Positions 18,582 through 28,662 of a stretch of DNA of 64,000 nt are shown here, piece after piece. A model generated the notes under the pieces. It searched no databases. It was not told the origin of the DNA and was given only the letters and a program-made list of their open reading frames with translations. Origin of the DNA: Heyndrickxia oleronia. Lineage in GTDB: Bacteria > Bacillota > Bacilli > Bacillales > Bacillaceae_C. Numbering within the stretch: position 1 is the stretch's first letter; every line of letters starts with the position of its first letter. Location: NCBI RefSeq assembly GCF_017809215.1, contig NZ_CP065424.1, positions 1,018,001-1,082,000 on the forward strand, in the 5' to 3' direction. A program made the position numbers and the translations under genes.

Positions 18582-20266
18582 TGAAAAATCGGAATCATCG
18601 GTTGACTATTTATCTATTAATCCCAATTCTTCTCATACTCATTGCTTATGTTTTATATCCTTCCATAAAGACATTAATCGAAAGCTTGCAAAAGGATGGC
18701 ATATATACACTTGCGAATTACTCGGACTTTTTTGTACAAGAATCGAAAACCAACCTAGAAGCGCTTTGGAATTCTGTTTATATTTCAGTTTTAAGTGTGA
18801 TTGCCAGTGCATTGATCGGCATCCCGCTTGCACTTATTTTTAATCGTTATCAATTTCCGGGTCGCGGCTTTTTTGCATCAGCTGCGATTATGCCAATTGT
18901 ACTGCCATCTTTAGTTGGTGTAATGGCCTTTATGTTTTTATATGGAGAAACGGGTCTAATTCCTAATGCAATAAAGGATTTATTTGGATTAGAAAAGGTA
19001 CCTTTTAGTATTGGTGGGGTATCCGGAATCTTAATTGTTCACGCCTATACAATGTATGTGTATTTTTATATGACTGTTTCATCTGCCATTAATAAAATTG
19101 ATCCGAGTTTAGAAGAAGCTGCTTATAATTTAGGAGCAAGTAAGTTTAAAGTATTTTGGAAAGTGACATTTCCATTGTTAACACCAGCGATTGTTGCTGC
19201 ATCATTATTAGTATTTATGATTTCAATGGCTTCGTTTAGTGCCCCCTTCCTATTAGCTGGTGGATACCGCGTACTTAGCTTACAAATATATTTTTCAAAA
19301 ATAAATGGAGATATGGAAATTGCAGCTACTCAATCTGTCATTCTCTCCATTGTATCGATAAGCTTCTTACTATTCATGCAATGGTATCAGAATCGCAAAG
19401 ATTACCGCATGGCAACAAAAGGGATTGGTGCACATCGTAGTGAAGTAAAAAATCCATTTCTTAAGTGGGTGATGGTCGTTTGTGGAGTGATCGGTGTATT
19501 AATTTTATTATTACCCCACCTTACCATTCTATTACTCTCATTAGTACCGGATGGAACATGGACATGGCAGACCTATCCAACCGTATTTAATATCGAAAAT
19601 TATCGTCTATTATTAGATGATCCTAATATATGGAAGCCGATTAAAAATAGCTTGTTGCTTGCCATCATTGCTACTGCCGGAAATTTTGTGTTTGGTGTGT
19701 TTACTTCATATTTATTAGTAAAAAGGAAATTTATTGGCAAAAGCTTTATTGATATATTAGTAATGATTCCTTGGGCATTGCCTGCAACAGTTATCGGCAT
19801 GAATTTAATCTTTGCCTTTAACGAACCGAATATATTTTCATTTGGACATATTCTTGTGGGTACATTCGCGATATTGCCATTAGCTTATTTTGTTCGCCAC
19901 ATCCCATTAGTTGTTCGATCAACAAATGCTGTATTAGAGCAATTGGATGATTCCTTGGAGGAAGCTTCTAGAAATTTAGGTGCAAAATGGTTTTATACGT
20001 TTAGAAGGGTCATATTACCGATTATTATGCCAGGTGTACTATCTGGTACATTGCTTGCCTTTATTGAATCGGTCGGTGAATTCCCAACCTCGGTATTATT
20101 GTACACACTAGCAAATCGACCGATTTCGATTGAGATTATGAATCAGCTAAGAATGTTTAATATGGGGCAGGCAGCTGCTTATGGAATGTTCCAAATTGCT
20201 TTAATCGCCATCGTACTATTTATTTCGAATAAATTTTTTGGAGTGAAGGCCGAGCAATCTTTGTAA
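18578..20266 (+). CDS. ABC transporter permease, two fused permease domains (FbpB/ThiP-like)
   Basis: A 562-aa integral membrane protein with about twelve hydrophobic segments. It carries two EAA loops, LEEAAYNLGASKFKVFWKV (about 180) and LEEASRNLGAKWFYTFRRV (about 465), each contacting the ATPase. One polypeptide thus supplies both halves of the channel, as in AfuB/FbpB and ThiP. ATG 18578 overlaps the ATPase gene by 4 nt. The transported substrate is probably the same compound, or a precursor of the compound, cleaved by the downstream lyase. Confidence 0.88.
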   Translation: MMKNRNHRLTIYLLIPILLILIAYVLYPSIKTLIESLQKDGIYTLANYSDFFVQESKTNLEALWNSVYISVLSVIASALIGIPLALIFNRYQFPGRGFFASAAIMPIVLPSLVGVMAFMFLYGETGLIPNAIKDLFGLEKVPFSIGGVSGILIVHAYTMYVYFYMTVSSAINKIDPSLEEAAYNLGASKFKVFWKVTFPLLTPAIVAASLLVFMISMASFSAPFLLAGGYRVLSLQIYFSKINGDMEIAATQSVILSIVSISFLLFMQWYQNRKDYRMATKGIGAHRSEVKNPFLKWVMVVCGVIGVLILLLPHLTILLLSLVPDGTWTWQTYPTVFNIENYRLLLDDPNIWKPIKNSLLLAIIATAGNFVFGVFTSYLLVKRKFIGKSFIDILVMIPWALPATVIGMNLIFAFNEPNIFSFGHILVGTFAILPLAYFVRHIPLVVRSTNAVLEQLDDSLEEASRNLGAKWFYTFRRVILPIIMPGVLSGTLLAFIESVGEFPTSVLLYTLANRPISIEIMNQLRMFNMGQAAAYGMFQIALIAIVLFISNKFFGVKAEQSL

Positions 20267-20288
20267 ACCTGCATATAGGAGAGATAAC

Positions 20289-21779
20289 ATGAAATCAATC
20301 AATGATTTTATCGAATCAGAAGGATCACAGTTTCCGGGGAAAACGTATGTGGAGGAATTATTAAAACCCGTTTTCAATGATCAAAGGGATTATTTATTTG
20401 ATGTAATGTTCGATATTCATCGGGCACATGTGATTATGCTTTCTGAACAGAAAATTATCCCGATAACCGAAGCGCGAAAGATGTTAGCGGGAATAAATAA
20501 GATCGCAAAAACTGACTATCAATCTTTAACCTACCAACCAGAATATGAAGATTTATTTTTCATGATGGAGGCCAAAATTGGCGAAGAGATTGGACCTGAA
20601 TTAGCGGGTAAAATCCATATTGGCAGAAGCAGAAATGATATGGGGGTGGCGATGTATCGTTTAGTTCTTAGGGAACATCTGGTAACGACGATTGAAAATG
20701 CCTATCGACTAAGTGAGGTATTATTGTTTCAAGCTGATCAGCATTTAGAAACTTATATGACAGGATATACACATACACAACCTGCTCAGCCGACGACCTT
20801 AGGTCATTATTTGTTGGCAATCTATGATGTGCTACAAAGAGATATAAAGCGATTAGAATCCGCGTATCAAACAGTGAATCAATCTCCATTAGGTGCAGCT
20901 GCGTTAACGACAACGGGATTTCCCATTAGCCGTGAGCGGACCTGTGAGCTGCTCGGGTTCGATCAAGTGATTGAGAATTCCTATGATTCGATTGCAAGTG
21001 CAGATTACTTATTAGAAACGTCCACCGCCCTTATCACTTTGATGGTAAACACGGGGAGATGGATTCAAGATTTTTTACAGCATGTAACGCGAGAATTCGG
21101 TTCTTTTCTTGTTGCTGATCCGTATGTGCAGGTTAGTAGCATCATGCCTCAAAAACGGAATCCAGTATCAATTGAACATTCACGCTCTATTGCAAGCAGC
21201 GCATATGGAGAGGCATTAGCTGCAATCAATATGATTCATAACACTCCTTTTGGTGATATTGTTGATACAGAGGATGATCTCCAACCCCATCTATATCGTG
21301 CCTTTAATAACGCTAATCGAGTGCTAAAACTAATGTATGCAGTCATTACGACGTTAAGAGTAAATAAGGATCATTTGAAAAAAATGACAGAAAGGTCCTG
21401 CATTACAATTACCGAATTAGCAGACACATTAGCACGTGAATACAATATTTCCTTTAGAAAATCTCATAAAATTGCCAGCTATCTATCTACTCAAACGATA
21501 CAAGCAAAGAAAGAACTGAAGGATTGGGAAATTCAAGATATAAATCATATGATTAATCATTTTGTTGATGCCACCTTAACATCTAAGCAATGGAAGAAGA
21601 TCATTTCACCTGAATATTTTGTTCGTATCAGAAACATTCAGGGAGGACCGAATCCTCAAGAAGTTAAAAGAATGATTCTTCAACGGGAAGAGCAGTTAGC
21701 ACATAGCAAGTGGAATGCTCAGCAAATAAAAGCAAAATTAAATAAAAATAAAGAGCATCTAGTTACCTATCAATTATAA
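20289..21779 (+). CDS. Argininosuccinate-lyase-like protein of the fumarase/aspartase superfamily
   Basis: A 496-aa lyase. The three superfamily regions are present: HIGRSRNDMG (about 115), GYTHTQPAQPTTLGH (about 162) and the signature loop SSIMPQKRNPVS (about 288). Compared with true ArgH, the T-GRSRNDQ segment reads I-GRSRNDM and the KKNPD after the signature Ser/Met reads KRNPV; the protein is also about 35 residues longer than the usual ~460. No argG or other arginine gene is nearby. It follows an ABC importer by 22 nt and is surely co-transcribed. I infer beta-elimination of fumarate from an imported N-substituted aspartate; the real substrate is unknown. Confidence 0.75.
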   Translation: MKSINDFIESEGSQFPGKTYVEELLKPVFNDQRDYLFDVMFDIHRAHVIMLSEQKIIPITEARKMLAGINKIAKTDYQSLTYQPEYEDLFFMMEAKIGEEIGPELAGKIHIGRSRNDMGVAMYRLVLREHLVTTIENAYRLSEVLLFQADQHLETYMTGYTHTQPAQPTTLGHYLLAIYDVLQRDIKRLESAYQTVNQSPLGAAALTTTGFPISRERTCELLGFDQVIENSYDSIASADYLLETSTALITLMVNTGRWIQDFLQHVTREFGSFLVADPYVQVSSIMPQKRNPVSIEHSRSIASSAYGEALAAINMIHNTPFGDIVDTEDDLQPHLYRAFNNANRVLKLMYAVITTLRVNKDHLKKMTERSCITITELADTLAREYNISFRKSHKIASYLSTQTIQAKKELKDWEIQDINHMINHFVDATLTSKQWKKIISPEYFVRIRNIQGGPNPQEVKRMILQREEQLAHSKWNAQQIKAKLNKNKEHLVTYQL

Positions 21780-21783
21780 AGGA

Positions 21784-21826
21784 AAGCACCTCTTTCTTTT
21801 TTTCTAAAAAAATGAAAGGGTGCTTA
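21784..21826 (+). terminator. Hairpin after the ABC/lyase operon
   Basis: An imperfect stem pairs AAGCACC and CTTTC with GAAAG and GGTGCTT around an A/T-rich loop. The T run after it is weak, so efficiency is uncertain. Confidence 0.45.
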
Positions 21827-21980
21827 TTTATGTCATTCCATTTCTTAAAGATTGTTGTTATTCTTATTACTGTGTTTCCCCATAAAGGGCGAAAAACAAT
21901 AATCTATTCAATAAAATCATTATATATCGGTTATTTTTCTGTAGAATAATGAGAAGTTGATTATCTAGGAGATGTTTTCG

Positions 21981-22946
21981 TTGCTGCAAACGCTGAATAC
22001 ACAATTGCAAAAAGCAATGCCTCTGATTACACCAACAAGTGTGATTCTTGGTGTGTTATTAACCACATATATAAAAGATTTTTCTTTTCTGATTCCTTGG
22101 ATATTTGCATTCATGACCTTTTCAGGCAGTCTCAGTTCGAATTTTCAATCACTTAAACAAGCAATTTTCCACCCTTTTTCAATGATTATAGTTATGGTTA
22201 TTTTACATATTTTTATGCCGTTATGGGCATTTGGAATTGGCCATTTATCTTTTCGTGGGGATGCACATACAATTACAGGTCTTGTACTAGGAATGATTAT
22301 TCCAACAGGAATCACAAGTGTCATCTGGGTGTCTATTTATAAAGGAAATATGGCCGTTACGCTTTCTATTATTTTAATTGATACATTATTATCACCATTT
22401 ATTGTTCCTTTCACCTTGTCTTTATTTGTCGGTCAAAAGGTGGAGATGGATATCATTAGCATAATGAATGGTCTATTGTGGATGGTAGTAGTTCCTTCGA
22501 TTTTAGGGATGATATTGAACCAAATGACAAAAGGGAAGGTACAGGAGATTATAGGAGCCAAATTATCACCTTTTTCCAAACTAGCTCTAGGTCTAGTTGT
22601 AATGCTTAATGGAGCAGTTATTGCACCACATTTAAAACATATTAATCTAAAACTGATTTGGATCGGTATTGTTGTGTTTTTTATCGCATTTACAGGGTAT
22701 TTATTTTCCATATTGATTAGCAGAATATTGAAGAGAGATCGAGAAACGACTGTTGCCATTACATTTCTTGGAGGAATGCGGAATATTAGTGCAGGAGCAG
22801 TTATTGCGGTCACCTATTTTCCAGCGAGTGTTGCGACACCTGTTATTATAGGAATGCTGTTTCAGCAAGTCCTTGCTTCGTTATTTGGTAGTGTTTTAGA
22901 TAAGCTTTCAAAACAAACAAAATATGAGAAAAGGTCAATCGCTTAA
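21981..22946 (+). CDS. Bile acid:sodium symporter (BASS) family transporter
   Basis: A 321-aa membrane protein with about nine to ten hydrophobic helices, of the BASS/SBF family (YocS/PanS-like). The family landmarks are PTGITSVIWVSI around residue 110 and FLGGMRNISAGAVIA near the C-terminus. BASS proteins use a sodium gradient to move organic anions such as bile acids, pyruvate or ketopantoate; the substrate here is unknown. I start it at TTG 21981 because AGGAG (21967-21971) lies 9 nt upstream. ATG 21972 directly abuts that site and is unlikely. It is monocistronic. Confidence 0.8.
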   Translation: MLQTLNTQLQKAMPLITPTSVILGVLLTTYIKDFSFLIPWIFAFMTFSGSLSSNFQSLKQAIFHPFSMIIVMVILHIFMPLWAFGIGHLSFRGDAHTITGLVLGMIIPTGITSVIWVSIYKGNMAVTLSIILIDTLLSPFIVPFTLSLFVGQKVEMDIISIMNGLLWMVVVPSILGMILNQMTKGKVQEIIGAKLSPFSKLALGLVVMLNGAVIAPHLKHINLKLIWIGIVVFFIAFTGYLFSILISRILKRDRETTVAITFLGGMRNISAGAVIAVTYFPASVATPVIIGMLFQQVLASLFGSVLDKLSKQTKYEKRSIA

Positions 22947-23069
22947 TAGAGAGGGTGTTTGATTAGTCTAATTAAAATAATTTAATGTACGTAGGCAGGA
23001 ATGCCCCTTTAGAAATCGAATCATAATAGAGTAACTTTATAAATTTATATTCGATATGGGGGATTAGCA

Positions 23070-23717
23070 TTGATTACGAAAAAAATTTTATTCATCGGTG
23101 ATAGTATTACAGATGGTGCTAGAAATGAGGACAGTGAAGGTTTAGGCTTTGGTTATGTAAGAATGATACGGGATTATTTTATCACTAACTATGAAAATAT
23201 CAATTACCAGATAATTAATAGAGGGATCAGTGGGAATCGTATAAGTGATTTAGCAGAAAGATGGGACAGAGATGTTATTAATCTAAAGCCGGACTATTTA
23301 TCTATTTCAATCGGAATCAATGATGTATGGAGACAACTTGATCGCCCTGAAATGGAACAAATTGATCCAGAGAAATTTGAAAATTATTATGATCAATTGT
23401 TAAGTCAAGTGAAGCGGGAAACAAAGGCACAAATCATCCTGATGGAACCTACCATTATTGATGAAGATACACAGTCGATAGGAAATCGCATGTTAAAAAA
23501 ATATGTTGAAATTGTCCATCGAATCGCAGATAAGTTTGATGCTAAAATTGTACTGACACATCAGGCATTCCTTCAATATTTAGGATCTAACAAGGAATAT
23601 AAACTTACAACAGATGGGGTTCATATGACCTCTATAGGGAATACATTAATGGCAAATACTTGGCTCAATGCAGTAGAACAAATGCTTGAAAAAAATGAAG
23701 GAAAATTAATCATGTAA
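23070..23717 (+). CDS. SGNH/GDSL-family hydrolase
   Basis: A 215-aa cytoplasmic esterase/lipase-like hydrolase without a signal peptide. Block I is LFIGDSITDG (nucleophile Ser), block III is SIGINDVWR (Asn), and the catalytic Asp/His pair is in TDGVHMTSIGN. Such enzymes deacetylate sugars or cleave acyl esters. The start is TTG 23070, preceded by GGGGGA six nt upstream. An inverted repeat ATCGAAT...ATTCGAT (23015-23055) sits in front of it and may be regulatory. It is convergent with the RpiR gene and shares a terminator with it. Confidence 0.82.
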   Translation: MITKKILFIGDSITDGARNEDSEGLGFGYVRMIRDYFITNYENINYQIINRGISGNRISDLAERWDRDVINLKPDYLSISIGINDVWRQLDRPEMEQIDPEKFENYYDQLLSQVKRETKAQIILMEPTIIDEDTQSIGNRMLKKYVEIVHRIADKFDAKIVLTHQAFLQYLGSNKEYKLTTDGVHMTSIGNTLMANTWLNAVEQMLEKNEGKLIM

Positions 23718-23761
23718 CGTTTAATAAGAAAGTGTTTATAGTACGAATAACAATTATCCAC

Positions 23762-23782
23762 AAACGGTGCCAGGCACCGTTT
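23762..23782. terminator. Bidirectional terminator (AAACGGTGC-CAG-GCACCGTTT)
   Basis: A perfect 9-bp stem with a 3-nt loop between two convergent genes. The 3' T run on the plus strand and the A/T run on the other side let it work both ways. Confidence 0.7.
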
Positions 23783-24513
23783 TAATCTGTTTCATAAATT
23801 CTTTTAATTGTATGTGCGGTCTCCTCAAGAATATAGATGACAGGGATTTGCGTAGTAATGTTTGCCTCACCTAAATATACTTCTGTCACATAGTAGGCAA
23901 TATTTATATCTGATATTTTTGCTAGCGTACAATTTTTGCTATTTGTTATACTGACAATCTTGCTGCCTTCACTTTTTAATAAATTTGCTAGTTTTAAGGT
24001 ATAATCGGTTTCTCCTGAAACTGATAAAATAATTGCTGTACTGTCTTTAAGGTCTTTACTATTTATTGGGTAAAAAGGGTCCTTAATAAAGGAAGCGAAT
24101 TTACCTAAACTAGAAAAGTACCTAGCCCCATACTCCGCTAATATTCCAGAGCTTCCGGTTCCGAAAAAGATTACTTTTCCTGACTTAGCCACTAGTTCTG
24201 CAGTATCCTGAATGAAGGCTTCAAAATTACCTTTCAACGTTCTTTCCACAAATTCTGATAGAAAATACTTGGTAGATTTTAAATTGCTTTGCTCTTTTCT
24301 ATCTAAGTAGAGCTTCAGCTTTACTTTAAACTCGGAAAAGCCATCACAATTTATTTTTCGGCAAAATCGTAGAATCGTAGAGGTTGAAACATGAGTTTGA
24401 TCAGCTAGCTCTCTAATTCGCATATAGATGACCTTTTCACTATTTTTAATGATGTAGTTATATAAAGAAATTTCTAATTCATTAAAGGAGGTAATCATTT
24501 CATTCGTGAACAT
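23782..24513 (-). CDS. RpiR/MurR-family transcriptional regulator
   Basis: A 243-aa regulator with an N-terminal RpiR-type HTH (about 1-75; the STSTILRFCRKI recognition helix) and a C-terminal SIS domain (about 100-230; FFGTGSSGI and LSVSGETDYT) that would bind a phosphosugar. ATG 24513 is 8 nt after AGGGGA. It is divergent from the GH1/PTS operon and is the likely sensor of its phosphorylated glucoside. Confidence 0.85.
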   Translation of the reverse strand: MFTNEMITSFNELEISLYNYIIKNSEKVIYMRIRELADQTHVSTSTILRFCRKINCDGFSEFKVKLKLYLDRKEQSNLKSTKYFLSEFVERTLKGNFEAFIQDTAELVAKSGKVIFFGTGSSGILAEYGARYFSSLGKFASFIKDPFYPINSKDLKDSTAIILSVSGETDYTLKLANLLKSEGSKIVSITNSKNCTLAKISDINIAYYVTEVYLGEANITTQIPVIYILEETAHTIKRIYETD

Positions 24514-24661
24514 ATTAAGTCCCCTTATACTAAAAATTCAGACCTTTTTTCCTACTATCATAACATGAAAAAATAAATAAAAAACAGATTGTTTCAAAAA
24601 TGGAACAAATGCCATTAAACGAAATTAAATCCTAAATTTTAAATTCGTCTTTTATAAAAAA

Positions 24662-24677
24662 TGAAAACGTGTACAAT
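24662..24677 (+). promoter_or_regulatory. Catabolite-responsive element (cre) overlapping the -10 of the glucoside operon
   Basis: TGAAAACGTGTACA at 24662-24675 matches the CcpA cre consensus TGWAARCGYTWNCW at 13 of 14 positions. It overlaps TACAAT (24672-24677), a likely -10 box 22 nt before the GH1 start. CcpA binding there would block initiation, so glucose repression of the operon is expected. Confidence 0.65.
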
Positions 24678-24699
24678 GCAGAATAAGAGGAGGGATTAA

Positions 24700-26148
<1,449 letters not shown>

Positions 26149-26172
26149 TGACTAAATCAAGGGGGATTTGTA

Positions 26173-26475
26173 TTGAAAAAGCTTCTTTTGGTTTGCGCGG
26201 CAGGAATGTCTACTAGTCTATTAGTAAATAAAATGAATGATGCGGCAAAGGAAAAAGGAATAGAAATTGAAATATTTGCCTTGCCAGTTTCTGAATGTGA
26301 AAGTGTCGCAAGTGAGGTAGATATTGTTTTACTTGGGCCACAAGTGCGATATCAAAAACCACAGGTTGATAAAATTATTGATGGCAGAGTTCCGGTGGAA
26401 GTCATTGATATGAGGGATTATGGAACAATGAATGGAATGGCAGTATTGGAAAAAGCATTAAGCCTAATGGCATAA
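26173..26475 (+). CDS. PTS lactose/cellobiose-class enzyme IIB
   Basis: A 100-aa IIB protein. LLVCAAGMSTSLLVNKM carries the phosphorylated cysteine (Cys8), and LLGPQVRYQ is the second conserved segment. It starts at TTG 26173 after AAGGGGG. It shuttles phosphate from the IIA encoded three genes downstream to the sugar bound by the IIC. A 158-nt gap without visible features separates it from the IIC gene. Confidence 0.9.
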   Translation: MKKLLLVCAAGMSTSLLVNKMNDAAKEKGIEIEIFALPVSECESVASEVDIVLLGPQVRYQKPQVDKIIDGRVPVEVIDMRDYGTMNGMAVLEKALSLMA

Positions 26476-26633
26476 TGCATGAACACGAACAAAGGGGCAT
26501 TTAAAGATTAATTTAAGGCTGTGGAATGAAGGATTTGTCGATCTTTAAGCTATCTTTACGTTAAAACATTACCTAAATAGCAACAACAAAGTTTAAGAAG
26601 TAAGCCTAATTTAATATTGCGGGGGGAGTATTC

Positions 26634-27983
26634 ATGGGGTTTATGACTACGTTTGAAAGGGTGGCGGAAAAAGCTTTAGTGCCAATTGCTTCTAAGCTTA
26701 ATTCGCAACGGCATGTCATCGCCATACGAGATGCGTTTATTTTGTCTTTTCCAATTACATTGGCAGGTTCGCTTGTACTCTTATTAAATTTCGCCATATT
26801 AGCACCAGATGGGTTTATTGCAAAAATTTTATTTTTGCATAAATTATTTCCAAATTTAGCCGACTTGCAATCAGTGTTTTCGCCAGTCATTAATGGTTCG
26901 GTAAATATTCTTTCTATGTTTATTGTCTTTCTTGTAGCAAGAAACCTGGCTATTTCTATGAAAGCAGATGAATTATTATGTGGATTAACAGGATTATCTG
27001 CATTTTTTATTATCTATCCCCCATATAAAGTGGTGGATGGAGGAAGCTTTTTAACAACACAATGGGTTGGTGCACAAGGTTTATTTGTTGCTCTCATTGT
27101 TGGATTAATTGTCGGTGAACTTTTTAGTAGATTAACAAAATATAAGAAGCTCCAATTTAATATGCATCCATCAGTACCACCAGCTGTTTCCCGTTCGTTT
27201 AAAGTATTGTTTCCAATCATTATTATTGTTGTTCTTTTTGCAATTGGAAACGGTATCATCAATGCTTTTTACCCCAAAGGACTACATCAATTTATTTATG
27301 AAGTACTTCAAACACCTTTAAAACATCTAGGAACTAATATTGTATCACTCGTTATATTGGCGATTGTCTCTAATTTATTATGGGTATTTGGGATTCATGG
27401 TCCAAATACAATTGCCGCCATCCGGGAAGGTATGTTTGCTGAGGCAAATCTGGAAAACTTGAATTTTGTTGCTGAACATGGAACCGCATGGGGAGCACCT
27501 TATCCAGTAACTTGGGCTTTAAATGATGCCTTTGCAAATTATGGCGGTTCAGGAATGACATTAGGTTTATTAATTGCAATTTTTATTGCCTCTAGGAGAA
27601 AGGATTATCGAGATATTGGTAAATTATCTATTGGTCCAGGACTTTTTAACATCAATGAACCGGTTATTTTCGGATTGCCTGTTGTATTAAATCCTATATT
27701 AATTATTCCATTTATCCTTGTACCTGCTGTAAATATAATCATCGGATATCTTGCTGTAGTAACAGGGTTAATTCCACCAATTGCTTATGCCGTACCATGG
27801 ACAACACCAGGACCGCTCATTGCATTCCTTGGTACTGGTGGAAACTATGTGGCATTACTTGTTGGTTTCATATGTTTAGCCGTCTCCACCCTTGTATATT
27901 TACCGTTTGTTATTGCAGCAAATCGAGCATTGGAGAAGAGCAATAGCAGTAATGAAAAATCCAATTCAGAAAAATTAGCGTAG
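26634..27983 (+). CDS. PTS lactose/cellobiose-class enzyme IIC
   Basis: A 449-aa polytopic membrane permease of the CelB/LicC type. It begins with a short amphipathic helix, then AIRDAFILSFPITLAGS (the usual first segment), with WVFGIHGPN (about 247) and NINEPVIFGLPVVLNP (about 338), the substrate-binding region. It transports and, with the IIB, phosphorylates beta-glucosides such as cellobiose; the exact sugar is not determinable. ATG 26634 follows GGGGGGAG. Confidence 0.9.
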   Translation: MGFMTTFERVAEKALVPIASKLNSQRHVIAIRDAFILSFPITLAGSLVLLLNFAILAPDGFIAKILFLHKLFPNLADLQSVFSPVINGSVNILSMFIVFLVARNLAISMKADELLCGLTGLSAFFIIYPPYKVVDGGSFLTTQWVGAQGLFVALIVGLIVGELFSRLTKYKKLQFNMHPSVPPAVSRSFKVLFPIIIIVVLFAIGNGIINAFYPKGLHQFIYEVLQTPLKHLGTNIVSLVILAIVSNLLWVFGIHGPNTIAAIREGMFAEANLENLNFVAEHGTAWGAPYPVTWALNDAFANYGGSGMTLGLLIAIFIASRRKDYRDIGKLSIGPGLFNINEPVIFGLPVVLNPILIIPFILVPAVNIIIGYLAVVTGLIPPIAYAVPWTTPGPLIAFLGTGGNYVALLVGFICLAVSTLVYLPFVIAANRALEKSNSSNEKSNSEKLA

Positions 27984-27994
27984 GGAATGAGAAA

Positions 27995-28231
27995 ATGAAT
28001 CATTATGTTGTACAAATAATGGCCGGTCAAATTAAATTTGTTCAGGATTTTTTTAAAGATTATAAGGATGAAAAGATAAAAACATCTCTAAAATCTGTTG
28101 AAAGAATTAGAGCTGTACTGGATGTTGTATCAGATTTACCACAAGAGGAAATGATCAAGCATATTAAAAATACATTTAAACACTCACCTATTGGTTCGGC
28201 ATTGCACTTTACTGTTCAAATAGTGGAATAA
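27995..28231 (+). CDS. Hypothetical 78-aa protein within the beta-glucoside PTS operon
   Basis: I do not recognise this protein. It starts 11 nt after the IIC gene (ATG 27995 after GGGAATGAGA) and encodes a soluble, lysine/glutamate-rich mixed alpha/beta polypeptide without membrane segment, cysteines or signal peptide. Two predicted helices (about 12-50 and 52-63) lie between short hydrophobic strands at both ends (YVVQIMAG and LHFTVQIVE). Strand-helix-helix-strand order at this size fits a small binding or adaptor domain. Its placement between IIC and IIA suggests a PTS accessory role, but no function can be assigned. Confidence 0.6.
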   Translation: MNHYVVQIMAGQIKFVQDFFKDYKDEKIKTSLKSVERIRAVLDVVSDLPQEEMIKHIKNTFKHSPIGSALHFTVQIVE

Positions 28232-28246
28232 ATCACTAATAAAGAG

Positions 28247-28273
28247 TAGGTGATGTGCTTAGGCCATCACCTA
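28247..28273 (+). other. Intra-operon hairpin between the 78-aa gene and the IIA gene
   Basis: A perfect 9-bp stem (TAGGTGATG with CATCACCTA) around a 9-nt loop, not followed by a T run. It lies 16 nt after one stop and 32 nt before the next start. It may act as an RNA stability or processing element, or as a weak attenuator. Confidence 0.5.
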
Positions 28274-28304
28274 AATATATTAGCTTGATAAAGGGTGATC
28301 GTAT

Positions 28305-28637
28305 ATGGAAGGAATGGAGCTTGCTGCTTTTCATATTATAAGCAATGTGGGAACAGCGAAAAGTTTGGTTATGGAGGCCCTATATGCTGCACGAGAAGGG
28401 GAATATAAGGAAGCAGAAAATAAATTAATAGAATCTAGAAAGTTTTTAACGGAAGGACATCATTCCCATCATCAATTAATTCAAAAAGAAGCGTCAGGTA
28501 CTCAGCTGCCTTTTTCCTTATTAATCATGCATGCTGAAGATCAGATGATGAGTGCGGAAATAATGAGTGATTTAGTTCAAGAAATGATTCGGATGTATCA
28601 AGAGATAAACACATTAAAGGGCACTTATTCAAAATGA
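28305..28637 (+). CDS. PTS lactose/cellobiose-class enzyme IIA
   Basis: A 110-aa all-helical IIA protein. The phospho-accepting histidine lies in LIMHAEDQMMSAE (about 79), and the upstream GHHSHHQLIQKEA segment is typical of the LicA/CelC group. It forms a trimer in known relatives. It starts at ATG 28305, and its stop is 26 nt before the preferred GH4 start. Confidence 0.9.
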   Translation: MEGMELAAFHIISNVGTAKSLVMEALYAAREGEYKEAENKLIESRKFLTEGHHSHHQLIQKEASGTQLPFSLLIMHAEDQMMSAEIMSDLVQEMIRMYQEINTLKGTYSK

Positions 28638-28662
28638 AATGTTAAAAGTTGAGGAGGATACC

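Noticed and set aside
20289..21779. Canonical argH of arginine biosynthesis
   Set aside because: It has altered signature residues, extra length, no argG or other arginine genes, and tight linkage to an ABC importer.
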